From Lachnospiraceae bacterium UBA7109 (lineage in GTDB: Bacteria > Bacillota > Clostridia > Lachnospirales > Lachnospiraceae): a DNA stretch of 10,224 bases. Positions 1 through 6,154 of this stretch are shown piece by piece; position 1 is the first letter of the stretch, and each line of letters starts with the position of its first letter. The DNA lies in contig DKYD01000046.1 in the NCBI GenBank assembly GCA_002492335.1, positions 1 to 10,224 of the forward strand, read 5' to 3'. The position numbers and the translations under genes were made by a program. The notes under the pieces are model-generated. The model saw nothing but the letters and a program-made list of their open reading frames with translations, searched no databases and was not told the DNA's origin.

Positions 1-755
1 TCTTCAACATCAAAGGTAATCGTATCTTTTTCCTCTGAATAATTCTCCAGATGCAGTGTTCCGGACTTTCCCTCCAGCTTTTCCAAAATAGGCGGAATCT
101 GTGAAATCTTCTCAGAAGTCACATTTTTCCCAAGGCTTATGCATACATTTCCAACATATACATAAATTCTGTCCTTCTTACATACAATCTTATCCGTCGT
201 CATCTCATATTTCTTTAACTCCTGAGACGCCTCCAATATTTCACCAAATATTTTGGTGTTCTTACTTTTTATCGAATGATACAATTTGATATTACTTACG
301 TCAATACCTTCCACACATGGAATCCCCTCTATGCGCTCCGAATCGACTTTTACGATCAGGCCTTCTTTGTCAAAATATGCATATTTCTGATCCTTTGTAT
401 ACACGAATCCTACAATCGGTTTTTCCTTTACCCTCACCCGGAGAATCCATGGTTTCACGATATCCACTTCCATTTTTTCAAAGCATGGCAGCGTCTTTCC
501 ATGCCCCAGTGCGTATTTTCCATATACATACAATGTATTTACAGAATATCTGTCATTTTTCACTGTATCTATAATCATTTTATCACTGCAGTAATCATTT
601 CCTTCTATTTCTATTCTCTGAAGAAAAAACAAAACAAAGAGTGACATCAAAATAATCATAATTCCAAGTAAAAGAACAATAAATGCATATAATCTATGCG
701 TTTTCTTTTTTCGCCTTTTCGGGCGTTCCCCATCCAGATATTTTTCCTGTGTCAT
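1..755 (-). CDS. ftsQ/divIB: Cell division protein FtsQ/DivIB, C-terminal end cut off by the window edge
   Basis: A bitopic membrane protein that joins FtsL and DivIC at the septum and helps control septal wall synthesis. I read it by translating the reverse strand from an ATG at 755; 251 codons stay open to the left edge, so the stop lies outside. Visible parts: a very basic cytoplasmic tail (residues 1-21, with RPKRRKKK), one membrane segment at about 22-45, then an extracellular domain that begins QRIEIEGN (46-53), as a POTRA domain does. The family-typical stretch KPWILRVRVKEKPIVGF lies at 101-117 and YAYFDKEGLIV at 125-135. The start has a good ribosome binding site (AAAGGGGAAG, 5 nt upstream). 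It follows ftsW by 70 bp. Full-length relatives are slightly longer, so probably only a short C-terminal piece is missing. Overall sequence conservation in this family is low; the call rests on architecture, motifs and position. Confidence 0.88.
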   Translation of the reverse strand, partial: MTQEKYLDGERPKRRKKKTHRLYAFIVLLLGIMIILMSLFVLFFLQRIEIEGNDYCSDKMIIDTVKNDRYSVNTLYVYGKYALGHGKTLPCFEKMEVDIVKPWILRVRVKEKPIVGFVYTKDQKYAYFDKEGLIVKVDSERIEGIPCVEGIDVSNIKLYHSIKSKNTKIFGEILEASQELKKYEMTTDKIVCKKDRIYVYVGNVCISLGKNVTSEKISQIPPILEKLEGKSGTLHLENYSEEKDTITFDVE

Positions 756-793
756 TTATACTTCCCCTTTTTCTATAACCTGTGCGGTGAACG

Positions 794-809
794 AAAGCTC
801 CAAAGCTTT
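794..809. repeat. Small inverted repeat in the ftsW-ftsQ gap
   Basis: AAAGCT and AGCTTT are separated by 4 bases, and an overlapping perfect 10-bp palindrome, CAAAGCTTTG, lies at 801-810. No T-run follows on the minus strand, so it does not look like a terminator. It may form a small hairpin in the 70-nt spacer upstream of ftsQ. I cannot assign a role. Confidence 0.35.
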
Positions 810-825
810 GCTTGCCTGTTGTCCC

Positions 826-1902
826 CTACACTCTTGATACACTTAAGACAAGTCCCATTTCTATAAGAAGGAACACAACTGATGTTCCTCCGTAACTGAT
901 GAAGGGTAATGTGATTCCGGTATTCGGTATTGTATTCGTTACTACCGCTATGTTCAGAATAACCTGTATCATCATGTGCGCCATTGCCCCGGCCGCAATG
1001 AATGCTCCAAACAAATCTTTTGCATGAGTTGCTATTACAAAGAATCGCCAGATCAGAATTAAAAATAACAGCAGGATAAATCCCGCGCCAAACAGACCCA
1101 GTTCCTCACAGACGATAGAAAATATCATATCATTCTGCGCCTCCGGTACAAATCCAAGCTTTTGTACACTCTGTCCAAGTCCTCTTCCGAACAGTCCTCC
1201 GGAGCCTATCGCGTACAGCCCCTGTATCGTCTGATAGCCCTTCTCAAATGCTTCCGGATTCCTCCAGATTTCCAATCGTTCCAGACGGTAACTTTCGAGC
1301 GCGAGAAAAATGGCCATAAATGCCACGCCAAGCAGCCCCATAAGAATGAACTGCCCATATTTCGGACTCGCGATAAACACAAGCACCACCCCTATACCAA
1401 GGATGATGATCGCCGTACTTAAGTTGCTTGCCCCGACAAGCCCTACAATCGGAAGAATCGACAGCATAACGATCACAAGTGTTTTAATTTTCCCCATATT
1501 TTTGCTGTTTTTCGTTATCAACACTGCAAGGAACAATACAACCGCAACTTTTGCGAACTCTGACGGCTGGAACGAAAAGGGACCCAGAGATAACCATCTT
1601 TTGGAGCCATTATATTCCTCTCCCACAAACAGAACCGCGAGAGACAGCAAAAGAGAAATCACATATCCCAGCACAGCCACATGCTCCCACATATGATAGT
1701 CCATTCCGGCAGCAAAAAACATACATGCAATGCCAAGACTGGTAGCAAATACCTGTTTTTTCAGATAATAAAATGCATCGTGGAACTTAACCTCTCCGTT
1801 ATAAGCGCTGGTGCTGTACAGTATCACCAGACCCATAATGATGATCAGACATAACGCAGCGAGAAGCGTATAATCATATCTTCCTTTTTCCCGTCGAATC
1901 AA
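826..1902 (-). CDS. ftsW: FtsW, septal peptidoglycan glycosyltransferase of the SEDS family
   Basis: Polymerises lipid II into glycan strands at the division septum, in partnership with a class B penicillin-binding protein. The 358-residue product is almost entirely hydrophobic, with about ten membrane segments. SEDS landmarks are visible: GSKRW (99-103), FQPSEFAK (111-118), the amphipathic YRLERLEIWRNPE (205-217), the loop KLGFVPEAQNDMIFS (248-262) and NTGITLPFISYGGTS (327-341). Asp258 in that loop matches the catalytic Asp shown for RodA and FtsW. The start is TTG at 1902: AAGGAG and a second GGAG lie just upstream, and the first in-frame ATG falls inside membrane segment 1. The protein ends right after the last segment, without the long cytoplasmic tail of some relatives. 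It sits 15 bp after murD, whose stop overlaps the ribosome binding site. B. subtilis SpoVE has the same position; the sequence does not tell a vegetative from a sporulation role. Confidence 0.95.
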   Translation of the reverse strand: MIRREKGRYDYTLLAALCLIIIMGLVILYSTSAYNGEVKFHDAFYYLKKQVFATSLGIACMFFAAGMDYHMWEHVAVLGYVISLLLSLAVLFVGEEYNGSKRWLSLGPFSFQPSEFAKVAVVLFLAVLITKNSKNMGKIKTLVIVMLSILPIVGLVGASNLSTAIIILGIGVVLVFIASPKYGQFILMGLLGVAFMAIFLALESYRLERLEIWRNPEAFEKGYQTIQGLYAIGSGGLFGRGLGQSVQKLGFVPEAQNDMIFSIVCEELGLFGAGFILLLFLILIWRFFVIATHAKDLFGAFIAAGAMAHMMIQVILNIAVVTNTIPNTGITLPFISYGGTSVVFLLIEMGLVLSVSRV

Positions 1903-1906
1903 AATT

Positions 1907-1920
1907 CTCCGCTCTCCTTA
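1907..1920 (-). promoter_or_regulatory. Ribosome binding site for ftsW that supports a TTG start
   Basis: In the transcribed direction TAAGGAG (1914-1920) contains the murD stop codon, and a second GGAG (1907-1910) lies 4 nt before the TTG at 1902. The pair of purine-rich motifs supports the TTG, and the overlap with the murD stop suggests translational coupling. Confidence 0.7.
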
Positions 1921-3273
1921 TAAGGAATTTACAATTTCTTTGAACTTATCTCCACGTACTTCATAATTTGGGAACATGCCCCAGCTCGCACATGCCGGTG
2001 ACAGAAGCACTGCGTCGCCGCTCTGTGCATACTCTGCCGCCATATAGACTGCCTCATCAAATGTATCTGCAAATACGTAATTATGAAAACCACACTTTTT
2101 TGCATCAGCCGCAATCTTTTCTCTGGTAGCCCCTGTCAAAATCAGTTTTTTTACTTTTCCTTCAAAACTGTTAATCCACTCCGTATACTCGGAATCTTTA
2201 TCATAGCCGCCGCCGATCAGCACAGTCGGGCGGTTCATTGCCTGAATCCCTTTGATTGCGGCATCCGGATTCGTTCCTTTGGAGTCGTTATAATATGCCA
2301 CGCCATTTTTCTCTGTCACATATTCAATCCGGTGCTCCACACCACCAAAATTCACAACTGTATTGCGTATAATATCCATCGGCACGCCATACACAGCAGC
2401 CATACAGACAGCAGCCATCACATTTTCATAATTATGCATTCCCAGAATCCGAAGCTCGGAAACATTGCAGACAACCACCTCTTCCGGATTCTTATAAACA
2501 ATGTTCTCACCGTCAAGATAGATTCCTTTTTCCAGTTTATGCCGGCTGCTGAAATATAGAACCTGACACTTAAGCTTTTTCCCAAATTCCCGTGTTATTT
2601 CATCTTCATAATTCAAAACGCAGAAATCCGCTTCTGTCTGGTTCTCTGCAATCTTTTTCTTTGCCGCAATATATGCCTCCATCGTATGATGGCGGTTCAA
2701 ATGATCCGGTGTGAAATTAAGAATCGCACTTACATTCGGCCGGAACGTAACAATACTCTCCAGCTGGAAGCTGCTCATTTCCGCAACGGCAATTGATTTT
2801 TCCGTCATCTGACCTGCCGCGACAGTATAAGGATTACCTATATTTCCGACTACAAACACATCATCCGGGCGGTAGTTTTTCATTATCTCGCCAAGAAGTG
2901 TAGTAGTGGTCGTCTTTCCATTGGTTCCGGTAATGGCAAGTACATCCCCGTTTCCATACTGATAAGCAAGCTCTACCTCTCCGATTACCGGGATCTTCCT
3001 CTCACGCATCATTTGAATTACAGGAAGATCTGTCGGGACACCCGGACTTAACACAACAAGTGAAAGCTCCGGAAGAATCCCCTCCGGAAAAGCCCCAAGA
3101 ATCAATTCTGCTTCCACTCCGTCTCCAAGATCTTTTTGTAGTTTTTCTCTGTCAAGCTTTTCGTTTCCGTCATACAGAATCACTTCAGCTCCCTGCTCAC
3201 GCAGAAGCTTCACTGCTCCCACTCCACTGATGCCGGATCCAAAAACAAGCGCCTTCTTTCCTGCCACTTCCAT
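1918..3273 (-). CDS. murD: MurD, UDP-N-acetylmuramoyl-L-alanine--D-glutamate ligase
   Basis: Cytoplasmic ATP-dependent ligase that adds D-glutamate to UDP-MurNAc-L-alanine, the second amino acid of the peptidoglycan stem. The 451-residue length is normal for the family. Domain order: N-terminal UDP-binding Rossmann-like domain with FGSGISGVG (11-19); central ATPase domain with P-loop GTNGKTTTT (116-124) and NFTPDHLNRH (186-195); Lys205 in YIAAKKKI, at the place of the carbamylated lysine known in Mur ligases; HRIEYV (314-319), then YNDSKGTNPDAA (328-339) of the C-terminal domain; and LLSPACASWGMFPNYEVRGDKF (423-444), which is characteristic of MurD. The start ATG at 3273 has a textbook AGGAGG site 5 nt upstream. 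It follows mraY by 53 bp and precedes ftsW by 15 bp. Confidence 0.97.
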   Translation of the reverse strand: MEVAGKKALVFGSGISGVGAVKLLREQGAEVILYDGNEKLDREKLQKDLGDGVEAELILGAFPEGILPELSLVVLSPGVPTDLPVIQMMRERKIPVIGEVELAYQYGNGDVLAITGTNGKTTTTTLLGEIMKNYRPDDVFVVGNIGNPYTVAAGQMTEKSIAVAEMSSFQLESIVTFRPNVSAILNFTPDHLNRHHTMEAYIAAKKKIAENQTEADFCVLNYEDEITREFGKKLKCQVLYFSSRHKLEKGIYLDGENIVYKNPEEVVVCNVSELRILGMHNYENVMAAVCMAAVYGVPMDIIRNTVVNFGGVEHRIEYVTEKNGVAYYNDSKGTNPDAAIKGIQAMNRPTVLIGGGYDKDSEYTEWINSFEGKVKKLILTGATREKIAADAKKCGFHNYVFADTFDEAVYMAAEYAQSGDAVLLSPACASWGMFPNYEVRGDKFKEIVNSL

Positions 3274-3326
3274 AATTTCCTCCTATCCGATGTAAAATCT
3301 CTAATATGCACGCTCTCTCATTCCAG

Positions 3327-4283
3327 CTACATTGCCATTAAAGCAATCAGGCAAAGGATCGCCGTTATAATAGAAAATACAGCAACCACCCTTGTTTCGG
3401 ACCAGCCGCACAATTCAAAATGATGGTGAATCGGCGCCATCTTAAAGATTCTCTTTCCACCTGTTTTCTTAAAATAAGTAACCTGTATCATAACAGACGC
3501 TACCTCTACAAGATAAATCAATCCTACAATTAAAATAAACAACGGCATCTGAAGCATATAGGCTGTGGACGCCACAAACCCTCCAAGTGCAAGAGAACCC
3601 GTATCCCCCATAAACACACTTGCCGGATATACATTGAACAGCAAAAAGCCCAGGAGCGCTCCTACAACTGCACAGGTAATCGGCTCGATCCCGCTCTTTG
3701 TTCCAATCGCAACTACCGTAAAGAATGTCGCAACCAATACTGTAACACTGGATGCAAGTCCGTCAAGGCCATCTGTAAAATTCGTACCATTTACCGTTCC
3801 GATTACGGCAAAAAACATCAACGGAACCGCAAGCCAGCCGATATCCAGATATTTACCGCCGGAAAACGGAATCAGCATCGCCAGTGATACATCTGTAAAT
3901 TTCACAATATAAAAAGCAAAAACAGCTGTTATCACGATCTGAAGCGCCATCTTCTGCTTTGGAAACAGACCGTCAGAGCGGTGCATCACTACTTTCAGAT
4001 AATCATCCAGAAAGCCAATCAGCCCGAATCCCAAAGTTACAAACAGAATCGGAATAATCTTCGGATAATCCTTCACATAAAACACGGATGTCGCAACCAC
4101 ACTCAGCAGAATGATCACTCCGCCCATTGTCGGAGTTCCCGCTTTTTTCAAGTGAGATTTGACCCCTTCCTTTCTCTCTGTCTGACCCATCTTCAGCTTT
4201 CTCAGCACCGGAATAATAATCGGTCCCATAATCACACTGAACGCAAAGGAAATAATTACCGGCATAAACATTGTATAATCCAT
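3327..4283 (-). CDS. mraY: MraY, phospho-N-acetylmuramoyl-pentapeptide transferase
   Basis: Integral membrane enzyme that transfers phospho-MurNAc-pentapeptide to undecaprenyl phosphate and so makes lipid I, the first membrane step of wall synthesis. The 318 residues form about ten hydrophobic segments, typical for the family. Conserved cytoplasmic motifs: FLDDYLK (91-97, aspartates 93 and 94), NGTNFTDGLDGLA (165-177, with D171 and D174), FMGDTGSLALGG (224-235, with D227) and the histidine motif APIHHHFE (283-290). These carry the Mg2+ and nucleotide-binding residues of characterised MraY. ATG at 4283 is preceded by AGGTGG. Unlike in B. subtilis and E. coli, no murE or murF lies directly upstream. 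A good sigma-A promoter match just before it suggests it can head a separate transcript. Confidence 0.97.
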   Translation of the reverse strand: MDYTMFMPVIISFAFSVIMGPIIIPVLRKLKMGQTERKEGVKSHLKKAGTPTMGGVIILLSVVATSVFYVKDYPKIIPILFVTLGFGLIGFLDDYLKVVMHRSDGLFPKQKMALQIVITAVFAFYIVKFTDVSLAMLIPFSGGKYLDIGWLAVPLMFFAVIGTVNGTNFTDGLDGLASSVTVLVATFFTVVAIGTKSGIEPITCAVVGALLGFLLFNVYPASVFMGDTGSLALGGFVASTAYMLQMPLFILIVGLIYLVEVASVMIQVTYFKKTGGKRIFKMAPIHHHFELCGWSETRVVAVFSIITAILCLIALMAM

Positions 4284-4327
4284 AATCCACCTCTTAATTT
4301 CTTTTGTTCTCTCTTCTAACCCAACAT

Positions 4328-4356
4328 AGTATACTTCATTTTTCAGTCTTTTTCAA
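4328..4356 (-). promoter_or_regulatory. Predicted internal sigma-A promoter ahead of mraY
   Basis: On the minus strand TTGAAA (4351-4356) is followed after exactly 17 bp by TATACT (4328-4333). The -35 box lies inside the last codons of the upstream penicillin-binding gene. A start near 4321 would give a leader of about 38 nt containing the mraY ribosome binding site. It would drive mraY, murD, ftsW and ftsQ independently of the mraZ promoter. Prediction from sequence only. Confidence 0.55.
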
Positions 4357-6067
4357 TGCCAAGATACGGGAATATATTCTTAAAAATATCTCCGATTACC
4401 GGAGCTGCAATTGTTCCCCCATAATAAATCCCCTGTGGATTATATATGACACACATTCCCAGCACCTGCGGATTCTCTGCCGGTGCAAATCCAATAAAAG
4501 AAGAAATATATTTGTTGGCGCTTCTTGGAAGCGTCTGGGAAGTTGCGGTCTTTCCCCCGATCCGATAACCTTCTACGTATGCCTTATTTCCGGATCCCTC
4601 CGAAACAACGCTTTCCAGAAGCATCTGCATGGTTTCAGACGTCTGTTTTGATACAATACGCTCTCCATCATCATATTTAAACTTTTCTATCTCTTCTCCC
4701 TTATCATCCAGCACACGGACGCCAAAATGCGGCGTCACCCGTTTCCCGCCATTTACAATTGAACTGACGGTCGCGGCCATCTGCACCGGAGTTACCTGAA
4801 AAGACTGGCCAAAACTCATGGTCGCAAGCTCAACCTGACCAATATTAGTTTCCTTATGCATAATCGTCCCCGCCTCGCCCGGAAGATCGACTCCGGTCAT
4901 ACCCATAAGCCCGAATTGTCTGAAATACTTACAGAAATTCTTCACTCCAAGCCTTAATCCAATCTCAATAAACACCGGGTTACAGGAATTCTGTATCCCC
5001 TGCACAAAGGTCTCTGCACCATGTCCTCCGACCTTATGGCAGCGAATTTTCCGATCCTCAACAACACGGTAGCCGGGACAGCTGAAAGTATCGTCCAAAG
5101 AAACCACCCCTTCCTCCAGGCACGCGGACGCCGTAATAATTTTGAATGTTGAGCCCGGTTCATAAGTATCATTGATACACCCGTTTCTCCACATTTGATT
5201 CAAAGCATCCTGTTTCGCTTCGTCAGAAAGTGCAGAAGTATCCGCATCCGTATTCAGAGTAAACGGCTCGTTGAGGTTAAATTCAGGAACATTTACCATA
5301 GCAAGAATTTCACCGTTCTGTGGGTTCATCAGGAGAATCGCCACCTTGTCCGCCTGCTTTTCCGCCATCACCTTTTCTGCCATCTGCTGGGCATACATTT
5401 GAATATTATAATCAAGACTGATCTGAAGCGTGTTTCCCGCCACAGGCTCAACCCGTTCCTCAGCCACCGCATCCAGTTCAATCCCTCTTGCATCTGTCAT
5501 TGTAAGAATCGTACCGTTCGTTCCCTTCAGATATTCTTCATATTTTACTTCCAGTCCGATAATTCCCTGATTATCCCCGCCCGTAAATCCAAGCACCTTG
5601 GATGCCAGTTCATTATATGGATAAAAGCGTTTAAAATCTTCATCCACCTTTACCCCGGCCAAATTCAGATTACGGATTCTGTCCCCTGTCTCCTTCTCGA
5701 CATTTGTTCTAATCCTCTCCATAGAAGATACTTTTTCCACCCTTTCCCGGACAACAGACTCTTCCATCTTCAGTTCTCTTGAAAGCTCCTGTATGACACG
5801 CTCCGGTTCTTTTATCTGACTGTGAATAACCGAAATCGTGCACACAGTCTTATTTGTGGCCAGCACGATTCCATTTGCATCAATAATCTCACCGCGGGCC
5901 GCCTTTATCTCCCTTTCTCTCTCATGAAGTGCCTCCGCTTTCTCCTGATAATATTCAGCCTCAAAGACCATCAGATAGACCAGCCTTCCAAAAAGTCCCA
6001 GAATCACAACAAGGGCAATGACGAAGACCACAAGCGTCTTTTTCTTGTTATATGTCTTATTTTTCAT
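4343..6067 (-). CDS. Class B penicillin-binding protein (transpeptidase), second of two, SpoVD-like by position
   Basis: Membrane-anchored D,D-transpeptidase that crosslinks peptidoglycan. The 574 residues comprise a short basic tail, one membrane anchor (about 11-33), the dimerisation/pedestal domain starting at ARGEIIDANG (57-66), FYPYNELASKVLGFTG (148-163), and the transpeptidase domain. Active-site motifs: STFK with nucleophile Ser306, SCN (361-363), and KTA (506-508) in place of the usual KTG. LPGEAG (395-400) and SFIGFAPAENPQV (523-535) are also family-typical. There is no C-terminal PASTA domain, unlike B. subtilis PBP2B and SpoVD. ATG at 6067 has GAGG 7 nt upstream, inside a strong stem-loop. 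The upstream neighbour is a clear paralogue (shared MNPQNGEIL, EPGST, IFPYLG). Position matches spoVD, but a sporulation role is not proven by the sequence, and a vegetative one is equally possible. Confidence 0.9.
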   Translation of the reverse strand: MKNKTYNKKKTLVVFVIALVVILGLFGRLVYLMVFEAEYYQEKAEALHEREREIKAARGEIIDANGIVLATNKTVCTISVIHSQIKEPERVIQELSRELKMEESVVRERVEKVSSMERIRTNVEKETGDRIRNLNLAGVKVDEDFKRFYPYNELASKVLGFTGGDNQGIIGLEVKYEEYLKGTNGTILTMTDARGIELDAVAEERVEPVAGNTLQISLDYNIQMYAQQMAEKVMAEKQADKVAILLMNPQNGEILAMVNVPEFNLNEPFTLNTDADTSALSDEAKQDALNQMWRNGCINDTYEPGSTFKIITASACLEEGVVSLDDTFSCPGYRVVEDRKIRCHKVGGHGAETFVQGIQNSCNPVFIEIGLRLGVKNFCKYFRQFGLMGMTGVDLPGEAGTIMHKETNIGQVELATMSFGQSFQVTPVQMAATVSSIVNGGKRVTPHFGVRVLDDKGEEIEKFKYDDGERIVSKQTSETMQMLLESVVSEGSGNKAYVEGYRIGGKTATSQTLPRSANKYISSFIGFAPAENPQVLGMCVIYNPQGIYYGGTIAAPVIGDIFKNIFPYLGIEKD

Positions 6068-6072
6068 AATAA

Positions 6073-6120
6073 AACCTCGAAAAAGCTGTTTTTATAACTT
6101 ATTAAAGCTTCTCCGAGGTT
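6073..6120 (-). promoter_or_regulatory. 15-bp stem-loop covering the ribosome binding site of the second penicillin-binding gene
   Basis: In the transcript, AACCTCGGAGAAGCT (6106-6120) pairs with AGCTTTTTCGAGGTT (6073-6087) over all 15 positions, 13 Watson-Crick and 2 G-U, around an 18-nt A/T-rich loop. The two G-U pairs would be A-C mismatches in RNA of the other strand, so the full stem suits only the gene's own transcript. The downstream arm includes the GAGG ribosome binding site (6075-6078). It is followed by UUAUUAU, a poor U-tract, so translational control fits better than termination, though partial termination is possible. Confidence 0.6.
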
Positions 6121-6154
6121 ATTCTTTTATTCTATTTCTTTTTATACAATATGT

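Noticed and set aside
276..644. Plus-strand open frame of 122 codons
   Set aside because: It lies opposite the FtsQ/DivIB reading frame, which has the domain layout and a ribosome binding site; the plus-strand product has no recognisable features.
2083..2559. Plus-strand open frame of 158 codons
   Set aside because: It is fully antisense to murD, whose motifs cover the same stretch; no ribosome binding site or family resemblance.
5195..5782. Plus-strand open frame of 195 codons
   Set aside because: It is antisense to the second penicillin-binding gene; its Arg/His/Ile-rich composition is typical of a shadow frame.
6121..6154. Possible promoter between the two penicillin-binding genes (TATAAA-like words)
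   Set aside because: The A/T-rich stretch gives several -10-like words, but none has a convincing -35 box at proper spacing.
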